Assembly: GCF_004014805.1 (NCBI RefSeq) | Contig: NZ_ATDN01000014.1 | Location: forward strand, 1-64,000 | Source of the DNA: Mycolicibacterium elephantis DSM 44368 | GTDB taxonomy: Bacteria > Actinomycetota > Actinomycetes > Mycobacteriales > Mycobacteriaceae | DNA: 64,000 nucleotides | Direction of reading: 5' to 3' | Shown here: piece by piece, positions 45,289 through 53,130 of the stretch | Numbering within the stretch: the first letter of the stretch is position 1 | Layout: each line of letters begins with the position of its first letter | Made by a program: the position numbers and the translations under genes | The notes under the pieces: generated by a model | Told to the model about the DNA's origin: nothing | The model's input: only the letters and a program-made list of their open reading frames with translations | Database searches by the model: none

Positions 45289-46280
45289 TCGGCACCACAA
45301 CACGGTTCATCGATGAGAAAACCGACCTGCTCGAACTCTATCGCCGCATGTGCGTCCTGCGCGAGCTCGACATCGTGCTGGAGGAACTGCGCGCCGAGGG
45401 CCTGGTCAAGGGACCGATGCATGTGGGGTTCGGGCAGGAGGCCGCGGGTATCGGCGCCACCGCCGCGCTGCGTGACGGCGATATCACCACAGCGACGCAT
45501 CGGCCCCACGCCCAGTATGTCGGCCTCGGCCTTCCGCTCGGTCCGACGGTCGCCGAGATGATGGGCCGCGCCGACGGCCAGTGCGGCGGCCGCGGCGGAC
45601 ACATGCTCATCGCCGATCCGGACCACGGGCTGCTCGCTCCCTCAGGGATCATCGGCCACTCGCTGCTGTTGGCCGTCGGTCATGGCTACGCCCAACGGCT
45701 GGCCGGCGACGGGCGCGTCACGCTCTGCGTCACCGGGGACGGGGCCGTGAACTCCGGCGCTTTCAACGAGGCGGCGAACATGGCCGCGCTCTGGCAGCTG
45801 CCCGTCGTGATCTTCGTCGAGAACAACCAATACGCGTTGAGCGTGCGCCTCGACCGGCACGTGCGGGAGACCGAGTTGTACCGCCGCGGTTGGGGATACG
45901 GCATACCCGGGGTTCGGGTCGACGGCAACGACGTCGAAGCGGTGCACCGGTGCGTGGCCAGGGCCGTGGCACGGGCTCGCGACGGTAAAGGACCAACGCT
46001 GGTGGAAGCCGTCACCTACCGCGCGGCGGTGTTCTCCGGGGCCGACCATGGCGGGTACCGGGACCCCGCCGAGGGGGCCGGGTTCACGGATCCGCTGAGC
46101 CTGGCGCGCGGTCGACTCATCGACGCGGGCACCAGCCCTGACCAGGTCGACGCCATCGAACGCGCGGCCCGCCGAGAGGTCGAGGACGCCGTCGCGTTCG
46201 CCAAGGCCAGCCCGTGGCCAGACCCCGCAGAACTCACCGACATCGCAACGAAATGGGACGGAAGGGAGCCCCGGTCATGA
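45285..46280 (+). CDS. Thiamine-diphosphate-dependent dehydrogenase E1 alpha subunit (331 aa)
   Basis: Alpha subunit of an acetoin/pyruvate/branched-chain 2-oxoacid dehydrogenase-type E1. The ThDP motif runs from CVTGDGAVNSGAFNEAANM to VIFVENNQYALS (GDG...N spacing of about 28 residues), around residues 150-180. GFGQEAAGIGATAALRDGD and THRPHAQYVGLGLP match the E1 family. Length is that of AcoA-type subunits. It uses ThDP to decarboxylate a 2-oxoacid and pass on the hydroxyalkyl or acyl unit. An AAGGAG site lies upstream. No lipoyl E2 or E3 gene accompanies it, so a free carboligase/decarboxylase or a dedicated acyl donor role is possible. Confidence 0.92.
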   Translation: MIGTTTRFIDEKTDLLELYRRMCVLRELDIVLEELRAEGLVKGPMHVGFGQEAAGIGATAALRDGDITTATHRPHAQYVGLGLPLGPTVAEMMGRADGQCGGRGGHMLIADPDHGLLAPSGIIGHSLLLAVGHGYAQRLAGDGRVTLCVTGDGAVNSGAFNEAANMAALWQLPVVIFVENNQYALSVRLDRHVRETELYRRGWGYGIPGVRVDGNDVEAVHRCVARAVARARDGKGPTLVEAVTYRAAVFSGADHGGYRDPAEGAGFTDPLSLARGRLIDAGTSPDQVDAIERAARREVEDAVAFAKASPWPDPAELTDIATKWDGREPRS

Positions 46281-47296
46281 ACCGCATGACATACGCGCAA
46301 GCGCTGAACGACGCACTGCGCCAAGAGATGCGACGCGACGAGCGTGTCATCGTGCTCGGCCAGGACGTGGCGGTGTACGGAGGAATCTTCGGCGCCACCC
46401 AGGGTCTGCTCGACGAGTTCGGTCCCACCCGCGTGGTGGACACGCCGATCTCGGAGAACGGCATCGTCGGCGCCGCGATCGGCATGGCGATGTCGGGGCT
46501 GCGGCCGGTCGTCGAGATCATGTACAGCGATTTCCTCTGCCTGGCCATGGACAGCCTCGCCAACGGGGCGTCGGTTTTCCCCTTCGTTACCCAGGGTCGC
46601 GTCACCGTGCCGCTCGTGGTGCGCACGCAGGGCGGCCCCGGAGGCAATGCGGGACCTCAGCACTCGAAATCCCTAGAGCAGTGGACGGCGCACCTGCCGG
46701 GAATCCACACCGTGTTGCCCAGCAGTCCCGCGGACGCCAAGGGCCTGCTTACCTCGGCGCTGCGGTCGCCGGACCCGGTCATCGTGTTCGAACACAAGAA
46801 GCTGTACGGCACTGAGGGTTTGGTCCCCGATGGGGAGCACGTTACGCCCCTGGGAACGGCGGCAGTCGTGCAGGAGGGGACCGACGTCACCATCGTCGCG
46901 GTCTCCGGCATGGTGCGGCACGCACTGGACGCGGCGGCCGAGCTGTCGACGCGCGGTGTGAGCGCCGAGGTGGTGGACGTCCGCTCGCTGCGGCCTCTCG
47001 ACACCGCCACGCTCGTCGCCTCGGCGCGCAAGACCGGCCATGTCGTGGTCGCCGCCGAGACCTGGTTGCGGTACGGGCCCACCGCGGAGATCGCCGCCGT
47101 CATCATGGCGGAGGCGTTCGAGGAACTGCGCGCGCCCGTCGCCCGAGTCGGTGCGGCGGCGGTGCCCTATCCGGCGAGTCCCGCGCTCGAGCCAGCCGTC
47201 ATCGGCGGTGCCGACGACATCGTGCACGCCGCCCAGGCGCTCTTGACGACTCGCACGTTGCGCACCCACCGAAGCGAATTGAGGCGCAGCGCATGA
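46277..47296 (+). CDS. Thiamine-diphosphate-dependent dehydrogenase E1 beta subunit (339 aa)
   Basis: Beta subunit pairing with the preceding alpha subunit in an alpha2-beta2 E1. The N-terminal MTYAQALNDALRQEMRRDERVIVLGQDVAVYGG, the ThDP-activating glutamate region TPISENGIVGAAIGMAMSGLRPVVEIMY, and the C-terminal transketolase domain (EVVDVRSLRPLDTATLVASARKTGHVVVAAE) are standard. ATG at 46277 overlaps the alpha stop by four bases; an in-frame ATG three codons later is possible. Sequence gives no clue to the 2-oxoacid accepted. Confidence 0.93.
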   Translation: MNRMTYAQALNDALRQEMRRDERVIVLGQDVAVYGGIFGATQGLLDEFGPTRVVDTPISENGIVGAAIGMAMSGLRPVVEIMYSDFLCLAMDSLANGASVFPFVTQGRVTVPLVVRTQGGPGGNAGPQHSKSLEQWTAHLPGIHTVLPSSPADAKGLLTSALRSPDPVIVFEHKKLYGTEGLVPDGEHVTPLGTAAVVQEGTDVTIVAVSGMVRHALDAAAELSTRGVSAEVVDVRSLRPLDTATLVASARKTGHVVVAAETWLRYGPTAEIAAVIMAEAFEELRAPVARVGAAAVPYPASPALEPAVIGGADDIVHAAQALLTTRTLRTHRSELRRSA

Positions 47297-48057
47297 CCGG
47301 CCGCTTCGCAGACAAAGTCGTTCTGGTCACCGGTGCGGGCACCGGGATAGGACGGGCCACCGCATGCCGTTTCGCGCAAGAGGGCGCGACGGTGGTCGTC
47401 GCCGGCCGGCGGCTCGAGCCTCTGCGGGAAACGGTGTCGCTCATCGAATCTGACGGCGGAAAGGCCCAAGCATTCCAGATCGACGTCACCCGCGAAGACG
47501 AGGTCGCCCGGCTCATCGACACGATCGTCATCCGCAACGGCGGATTGGACGCGGCCTGCAACAACGCCGGAGTACCGGGATCGGGGAAGCCCTCCGACGG
47601 CTACGACCTGGACCACTGGCGGCGCATCGTGGACACCAATCTCCAAGGCGTGTGGCTGTCGATGAAGCACGAAATCGCCCATATGCGCACCAATTCCGGG
47701 GGAGCGATCGTCAACGTGGCTTCCATTGCCGGCATCGTCGGCTATTACCACTCAGCCCCCTACACCGCCAGCAAGCACGGCGTGGTGGGGCTCAGCCGGG
47801 CAGCCGCCATCGATCACGCCACGGAGGGCATCCGCGTGAATACCGTCTGCCCGGGGCCGATCTCGACACCGATGCTGATCGAAGCCAAGGCCGCGCGCGG
47901 ACCGGCGGCCGATGACTTCTACCTATCCCACATTCCGATGGGACGACTTGGCCGACCGGAAGAGGTCGCCCATGCAGTGGTGTGGCTCGCTTCAACCGAA
48001 GCGGCTTACGTAACAGGCCAGGCATTGGCCGTAGACGGAGGATGGACAGCCCAATGA
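47293..48057 (+). CDS. Short-chain dehydrogenase/reductase (254 aa)
   Basis: Classical SDR. The NAD(P) motif is VTGAGTGIGRA (TGxxxGxG), the structural motif NNAG is at about residue 92, and the catalytic Ser, Tyr and Lys are in VNVASIAG and YTASKHG; the C-terminal CPGPISTPM is typical. The beta-2 end (AGRRLEPL) has arginines suggesting NADPH use. In this operon it is well placed to reduce the ketone or acyloin formed by the E1 pair; that is inference. Four-base overlaps at both ends. Confidence 0.93.
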   Translation: MTGRFADKVVLVTGAGTGIGRATACRFAQEGATVVVAGRRLEPLRETVSLIESDGGKAQAFQIDVTREDEVARLIDTIVIRNGGLDAACNNAGVPGSGKPSDGYDLDHWRRIVDTNLQGVWLSMKHEIAHMRTNSGGAIVNVASIAGIVGYYHSAPYTASKHGVVGLSRAAAIDHATEGIRVNTVCPGPISTPMLIEAKAARGPAADDFYLSHIPMGRLGRPEEVAHAVVWLASTEAAYVTGQALAVDGGWTAQ

Positions 48058-49358
48058 TCACACCGAACACAACAATCCCGATGAACCACAACCGGTCTCG
48101 ACACATCGTTCTGGTCGACACCTACGGGGCGGCGTCGCGCCTCGCGCCGGCCTTTCAGGCCGCGGGATACATCCCCATTCGCGTGCAGAGCACTGTCGAG
48201 GTGCCCACGGTGTACCGCGGCCGACCCGACCGGTTCCCGTTCGTCGTCGACATCGTCCACCGCGGCGACCTCGCCGACACGGTGAACGCGCTGTTGCCGT
48301 TCGAACCCGTCGCCGTCATCCCCGGCTGCGAACCGGGCGTGGAATTGGCCGATGCGCTGAGCGAGGCGCTGCACCCGCTGACCGGCACGCCGAGCAACGG
48401 CACGGCGCTCAGCTCGGCGCGGCGCAACAAGTTCGAGATGATCGAGCGGATCAAATCGCAAGGGTTGCAAGGAGCTCGCCAGATCCTTGTCGAGAGCGAG
48501 GAACAGTTACGCGAGTGGCACACCCAGCTCGGCGGCATGGCGATCCTCAAGCCGCTGCGCAGCTCGTCCAATGACGGCGTCACGTGGTGCGCCACCCCGG
48601 ACGACTCCGTGCGGGCGTTTCGCCGGCTCAACGGGCGGGAGAACATCAACTCGGAGGCCGCGGACGGTGTGGTCGCACAGGAATACCTCGTCGGTGCTGA
48701 ATACCTGGTCAACACGATGAGCCGCGACGGCCGGCACCACGTCACCGACATCTGGAGGACCCATCGCATCAGTGCGAACGGCGTGTCCGACCTCATGGTG
48801 GCCTGCCAGATCATGCCCGCCACCGGCGAAGTGCAGGACAAGCTCATCCCGTACGCGTTCGGCGTGCTCGACGCGCTCGACATCCGCCACGGCGCGGGGC
48901 ACGTCGAGATCAAGACCACGCCCACCGGCCCCTCCCTCGTCGAAGTGGGGGCACGGATGGCCGGCCAGGACATCCCCGGTTTCGCCGGTCTCGCGATCGG
49001 CGAGTCGCAGGTCGACTGGATGGTGGACGCCTACGTGCGCCCGGAACGCTTCAGGCAACGCTGCGGGCGCCCCTATCGGCTGCAGCGAAGCTTCGCGTGG
49101 GCCAAGATGGTCGCCCCGCGCAGTGGAACGTTGGTCTCCTACCGCGGTCTGCAGGCCATCAAGGAGCTGGAGAGCTTCCGCGACATCCAGTTCCAGGTTC
49201 ACCCCGGACAGCAACTGCAACGAACGGTCGACGACAGCACCTACCCCGTCACGGTGACGCTGATGCACGAGGTGGACGACATCCTGCTTCGTGACCTCTG
49301 GACGCTGCGCTACATCGACGGTGAGCACTTCTACGAACTGAAAGGAGACGCATCATGA
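48054..49358 (+). CDS. ATP-grasp ligase 1 (434 aa)
   Basis: Carboxylate-amine ligase fold: it would activate a carboxylate as acyl-phosphate and join it to an amine. An N-terminal pre-grasp domain (RHIVLVDTYGAASRLAPAFQAAGY) is followed by the ATP-lysine segment MAILKPLRSSSNDGV, the hinge VVAQEYLVGAEYLV, and the metal-binding end HVEIKTTPTGPSLVEVGARMAGQDIP. The ExGxRxxGxxIP pattern is that of L-amino-acid ligases such as BacD, not of purine enzymes. Cytoplasmic. Substrates unknown. It overlaps both neighbours by four bases. Confidence 0.85.
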   Translation: MITPNTTIPMNHNRSRHIVLVDTYGAASRLAPAFQAAGYIPIRVQSTVEVPTVYRGRPDRFPFVVDIVHRGDLADTVNALLPFEPVAVIPGCEPGVELADALSEALHPLTGTPSNGTALSSARRNKFEMIERIKSQGLQGARQILVESEEQLREWHTQLGGMAILKPLRSSSNDGVTWCATPDDSVRAFRRLNGRENINSEAADGVVAQEYLVGAEYLVNTMSRDGRHHVTDIWRTHRISANGVSDLMVACQIMPATGEVQDKLIPYAFGVLDALDIRHGAGHVEIKTTPTGPSLVEVGARMAGQDIPGFAGLAIGESQVDWMVDAYVRPERFRQRCGRPYRLQRSFAWAKMVAPRSGTLVSYRGLQAIKELESFRDIQFQVHPGQQLQRTVDDSTYPVTVTLMHEVDDILLRDLWTLRYIDGEHFYELKGDAS

Positions 49359-50608
49359 TCGTCGTTCTGTCCCTGTACCGTCCGCGCTTGGAGGATTTTC
49401 TCGCCGCGCAGGGCGAAAAGATCCTCGCCCTGATTCCGGACAGCATGCGCACGGCGCGCGAGGCCGGCGATCCGGGATATCCCATCAGGACCATCGACCG
49501 ATGGGATAACTACAACGAGCTCGCCCGCCTCGCAGGCGAATTCGAAACCCTCGGGGTGACGGCTGTCGCGACCATCGACGAGCCGTGCATCCGCGCCGCA
49601 GCCTTCCTGCGAGGTCTGTTGGGGCTACCCGGTCAGGACCACGAAAGCGCGGTCGCGTGCACCGACAAGTCGGTGATGAAGCGGCGCCTGGCCGCCCACG
49701 GCATCCCGGTCGCCGAGCACCGCGTCGTGCACAGCGTCGCCGAGATCCGTGAATTCCTCGACGAGATCGGCGACGCCATCGTCGTCAAACCTCGCAGTGG
49801 TTTCGGCACGATCAACACCCACCGGGTCGGCCTGGACAATTTCGACGACCTCGCCGCAGCGGGCGCGTTCGCACCGCCGCGCGACCTGCCGGAGTACTTC
49901 TGGTCCACGTCCATGACGTCGGACCTCGGCCAGGTCAGCTATCTGGTGGAGCGTTATGTCGACGTGGTCGCCGAATATCACTGCGAGCTGATGCTCCACG
50001 AGGGCGAGGAAGTGCACTGCCTGGCAGCCCGATACGCCAACCCGGTCCTGGCGGACCATGCGGTCGGATCGGTGTGGCTGCATCACCGGTCGGCCGAGGC
50101 CGTCGAGGTGCGCAGACTCACCCGTGCGGCCGCGAAAGCGTTGGGCGTGACACACGGTTTCGGGCACTGCGAAGTCTTGCGCGACCGCACCGGCCGGTGG
50201 TTTGTCGGTGAGTTCGGTTCTCGCCCCGGCGGATCGATGATTCCCCGCTCCCTGAAGCTGAGTTACGGGATAGACAACCTGGCGCTGCTGGCCGACCAGC
50301 TCTGCGGGCGCAGGCCACGCAAACAGCCGCCGCCACGGCGTATTCCCGGCGCGATTGCGTGGCTCGCCATACCCGTCGAATCCGGCGTGATCACCGACAT
50401 GCCCGATGAGGCTCAGCTGCTCGGCCTGCCGGGAGTCATCGACGCCGAAATCGTCATGCGGCCGGGGGATTCCACCAAGGGCCTGACCTCCGGGGCGATG
50501 TTTCACGCCGCCTACATCTTCTGTGTCGGCGAAAACGCGCAGGAGGCAGAAGACTTCGCCAAACATGCACAGCGGGCCTGCCACATCGCGGTCGACCCCG
50601 CGGCGTGA
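49355..50608 (+). CDS. ATP-grasp ligase 2 (417 aa)
   Basis: Second, clearly different ATP-grasp protein. The pre-grasp part begins MIVVLSLYRPRLEDFLAAQG and contains TIDEPCIRAAAFLRGLLGLPG and the CTDKSVMKRRLAAHGIPV block used by most ATP-grasp amide ligases. The ATP lysine is in IVVKPRSGFGTINT, the hinge in YLVERYVDVVAEYHCELM, and the Mg-binding end is FVGEFGSRPGGSMIP. The two ligases share fold but little sequence, so they probably form two different bonds in one product. It ends overlapping the kinase start as GTGA. Confidence 0.86.
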   Translation: MIVVLSLYRPRLEDFLAAQGEKILALIPDSMRTAREAGDPGYPIRTIDRWDNYNELARLAGEFETLGVTAVATIDEPCIRAAAFLRGLLGLPGQDHESAVACTDKSVMKRRLAAHGIPVAEHRVVHSVAEIREFLDEIGDAIVVKPRSGFGTINTHRVGLDNFDDLAAAGAFAPPRDLPEYFWSTSMTSDLGQVSYLVERYVDVVAEYHCELMLHEGEEVHCLAARYANPVLADHAVGSVWLHHRSAEAVEVRRLTRAAAKALGVTHGFGHCEVLRDRTGRWFVGEFGSRPGGSMIPRSLKLSYGIDNLALLADQLCGRRPRKQPPPRRIPGAIAWLAIPVESGVITDMPDEAQLLGLPGVIDAEIVMRPGDSTKGLTSGAMFHAAYIFCVGENAQEAEDFAKHAQRACHIAVDPAA

Positions 50609-51873
50609 CGGTCGGCGATACCGTAGTACTCACGGCAAAGGCGGTCGAGTTCTGCGAAGGTGACGCAATGACGGCTATCAGCGCTGACGTCGATGGCAGT
50701 GACGTGCACGAAATCCGGGAAAATCATCAATTGCTGTCGGTGCGGGCCGCCGCGTTGCTTCGGCTGGCGGTGGTCGGGCTCATGGCTGGTGCCATGGTGC
50801 TCGGCACGGGCATGCACGAATGGTTTGCGCAATCGGTCCTGCTGGTCATCTACGGCGCCGGCGCCATCTGGGTGGCGGTGTTGGCGTTCCGGAAGGGAAC
50901 TTCGGCAGCCCATCCGACCACCCAGACGGTCGTCGCGGTCGTCGACGTCACCGCGATCTGCATTTTCGAACTGCTGTCGGACGGTGGATACACACCGCTG
51001 GCGGTGATGGTCTTGCTGGCGCTGCTGGTGGTGCTCGAGGTGTCGGCCCGCCGGGCCGCGGCCATCCTCGCTGTCAGCGCGGTGGCGTTCACCGCCGTCG
51101 TGGTCTTCGACCCGGTGATGTTGCCGGATCTCGGTTGGGCCAAGACCATTTTCGTCTGCGCGCTGTTCGCGTTTCTGTGCTGTACCGTTCTTGCCGTCGT
51201 CGCCACCCAGCAGCGGCACCTAGGTGAGATCGAGCGGCTCAGCGCGTCGCGTCGGGCGCTGCTCGCGGACACCATGACGGCCTTTGACGATGAGCGGCGG
51301 CAGCTCTCGGAGTCCCTGCACGACGGACCGCTGCAGTTGGTGATGGCCGCGCGGTTCGACATCAGTGAAGCGGCGAAAGCATCCACCGACGACCGGTTAC
51401 ACCGCGCGTTGAGCAGCCTGCGTGAGGTCATCGGCCGCATGCGCGAGGCGACGTTTCTGCTCCATCCGGCGGTGCTCGATCAGGCCGGTCTCGCCGAAGC
51501 CGCCCAGAAGCTGGCGTCGATCACCGAAAACCGCTCCGGCATCGACATCTCGGCAGAGGTCGACTACCCGGTCCGCAGCTCGGTCGACCCACTGGTCTTC
51601 GCCGTGATGCGCGAGCTGGTCTCCAACGTGGAGCGACATTCTGGTGCGGCCCAGGCCCGCATCGAGCTCCGCGCGGTCGACCGCGTGTGCCGCCTCGATG
51701 TGGTGGACGACGGCGTCGGAATCTCGCCGGAGACGTTGAGCCGCCGGCTGGCCGAAGGGCACATCGGCATCGCATCGCACCGAACACGCGTTGAAGCCGC
51801 GGGCGGCAGAATGACATTCATACCGACAGCGGTGGGAACCCACGTCCGGGTCGAGCTGCCGTTACTCCAGTAG
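50605..51873 (+). CDS. NarL-type sensor histidine kinase (HisKA_3, 422 aa)
   Basis: Membrane sensor kinase with about six hydrophobic segments in residues 45-195 and no large external domain, so the signal may be sensed in the membrane. The dimerisation/phosphoacceptor helix has the histidine in SESLHDGPLQLVMAAR; the ATPase domain shows ELVSNVERHSGA (N box), VVDDGVGIS (G1) and GHIGIASHRTRVEAAGG (G2). I take the GTG at 50605 because every other junction of the operon has the same four-base overlap; an ATG at 50668 is the alternative. It overlaps the end of the convergent regulator gene by 12 bases. Confidence 0.88.
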   Translation: MTVGDTVVLTAKAVEFCEGDAMTAISADVDGSDVHEIRENHQLLSVRAAALLRLAVVGLMAGAMVLGTGMHEWFAQSVLLVIYGAGAIWVAVLAFRKGTSAAHPTTQTVVAVVDVTAICIFELLSDGGYTPLAVMVLLALLVVLEVSARRAAAILAVSAVAFTAVVVFDPVMLPDLGWAKTIFVCALFAFLCCTVLAVVATQQRHLGEIERLSASRRALLADTMTAFDDERRQLSESLHDGPLQLVMAARFDISEAAKASTDDRLHRALSSLREVIGRMREATFLLHPAVLDQAGLAEAAQKLASITENRSGIDISAEVDYPVRSSVDPLVFAVMRELVSNVERHSGAAQARIELRAVDRVCRLDVVDDGVGISPETLSRRLAEGHIGIASHRTRVEAAGGRMTFIPTAVGTHVRVELPLLQ

Positions 51874-52500
51874 CCGGCGCCGCATCGCCTCCGCTACGGC
51901 GGCAGCGCGGTCCGACACCCCCAGCTTCTCGTAGAGGTGCTGCACGTGGGTACGGACCGTCGTCGGTGCGAGGTGCAATTCGGCGGCGATCTGAGGTACC
52001 GACAGCCCGTCGGCCATCATCCGGACTGTTTCGAGTTCCCGGGGCGACAGCAAGGCGGCGTCGCCCTTGGCCCGCTGCTTGATTTCGTTGGCGAGCCCGC
52101 TGGCCAACTGCGTCGGAACGTAGCCGTCGCCCTTGGCGCAGCTGACGATCGCCGCCACGATTTCGTTGCTGTCCGACTCCTTGGTGAGATAGCCGCTCGC
52201 GCCGGCGGACAGGGCCTTGTACACCAGCGGGGCGTCATCGAACGCGGTGAGCAGGATGACTTGGGTCGGCAGGTCGTCACGTGCCACCGCATTCACCACG
52301 TCGAGGCCATCGAGTTCCGGCATCCGGTAATCCAGCAGCGCGACCGTCGGCCGGTGCTCCCGGATGGCGGCAAGCGCCCCACGCCCGTCGCTGGCCTCGG
52401 CGACGACCTGTATCCGGCCGCTCTCTTTCAATGCGCGTACGACGCCCGTCCGATACACCGGGTGATCATCGGCGACGATGACGGTGATGCCCCCGATCAT
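51862..52500 (-). CDS. NarL/LuxR-type response regulator (212 aa)
   Basis: Receiver domain with DDHPVYRTG at the start, phosphoacceptor Asp57 in LLDYRMPELDG and the conserved Lys in GYLTKESDS; C-terminal LuxR helix-turn-helix (LSPRELETVRMMADGLSVPQIAAELHLAPTTVRTHV, near residues 148-183). It is the natural partner of the adjacent HisKA_3 kinase, yet is transcribed towards it, with 12 bases of overlap at the 3' ends. The ATG at 52498-52500 gives the standard start; codons above are not receiver-like. Confidence 0.9.
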   Translation of the reverse strand: MIGGITVIVADDHPVYRTGVVRALKESGRIQVVAEASDGRGALAAIREHRPTVALLDYRMPELDGLDVVNAVARDDLPTQVILLTAFDDAPLVYKALSAGASGYLTKESDSNEIVAAIVSCAKGDGYVPTQLASGLANEIKQRAKGDAALLSPRELETVRMMADGLSVPQIAAELHLAPTTVRTHVQHLYEKLGVSDRAAAVAEAMRRRLLE

Positions 52501-52647
52501 GGGACAATCTTGGCACCGGGACGGCGACTTTTTTGCGAATGCACAGATTGCGTGCCAGCGGACAGCCACAGCTGAAACGGTGACCACTACCACCACTACA
52601 GCCCCTCACATTCGAGAAGCCTGCCCCGTGTTGAGTAGGTAAACTAA

Positions 52648-53014
52648 GTATGGTAGGTGCGCTTTTTGTGCAGCTCGACGGCGGCTGCGATCTTGACCAT
52701 CTGCGGAAACGCGACGGTGCCGTCCTGCCTGCGGGTGCCACCCGAACTCGGCGATGCCACCAACGGCCGCCGTTCGGCCGTGGCCCGCTGCACCGCCATG
52801 GTGGGCGCTCCGCGACGGCCACTCCCATCGAGCAGGCCAGAAGTTCGAACTCGCACATCACCAACGCCACGCGGCGGCCAGGTCGCGACGATACGAGTCG
52901 GTGGTCGCGATCTGCACAGGCTGGGTGTCCCGGCTGTGAAAACGAGCCGTCGTCGAGACGGCATCACGCACGGCAAGGGCGCCGATACGGCTCACCCGAT
53001 GAGGCTAACGCGGG
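52648..53014 (-). pseudogene. Decayed copy of the accD3 5' end (right direct repeat)
   Basis: Matches accD3 from its 5' flank (GAGGCTAACGCGGG) and GTG start (52993-52995) down to about codon 137. Several one-base insertions and deletions break the frame, and a 64-base segment is missing between two GCGGCGGCC copies that are still both present in accD3, pointing to slippage or recombination at a short repeat. The rest of accD3 is absent. It lies in the same orientation as accD3, just beyond the response regulator gene. The stretch 52501-52647 shows nothing else I can support. Confidence 0.88.
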
Positions 53015-53067
53015 CCATCGCCGTCCCCGGTCAGCCGATTCGCGAAGTACGCGACAACGAGCCATAA

Positions 53068-53094
53068 TTAGCACTCGAGAGGCGAGAGTGCTAA
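53068..53094 (+). promoter_or_regulatory. CIRCE element (HrcA operator)
   Basis: TTAGCACTC-N9-GAGTGCTAA, an exact match to the CIRCE consensus bound by the heat-shock repressor HrcA. It stands 36 bases upstream of the glycosyltransferase GTG. A CATAAT hexamer at 53063-53068 just before it could be the -10 box, which would place the operator over the transcription start, the usual position for repression. Confidence 0.93.
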
Positions 53095-53130
53095 CGCCGC
53101 GGGGAGGCAATAGAGACCAAAGGAGGAACA

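Larger units (their letters stand above)
43949..52647. other. Inserted 8.7-kb island: putative biosynthesis, export and sensing operon
   Basis: Bounded by the accD3 5' direct repeats. It holds MFS, E1-alpha, E1-beta, SDR, two ATP-grasp proteins and a histidine kinase on the plus strand, and a response regulator on the minus strand. All six plus-strand junctions overlap by exactly four bases (five ATGA, one GTGA), so the seven genes form one tightly coupled unit. M. tuberculosis has no such genes between accD3 and echA6. No integrase, transposase or tRNA is present, so entry by homologous recombination is more likely than by a mobile element. Confidence 0.75.

Noticed and set aside
43949..52647. 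Island as a prophage or transposon
   Set aside because: No integrase, transposase, tRNA edge or terminal inverted repeats could be found; only the accD3 direct repeats mark its ends.
52466..52976. Two open frames in the accD3 remnant as small genes
   Set aside because: They are pieces of accD3 in shifted frames, with matches to the intact gene broken by indels.
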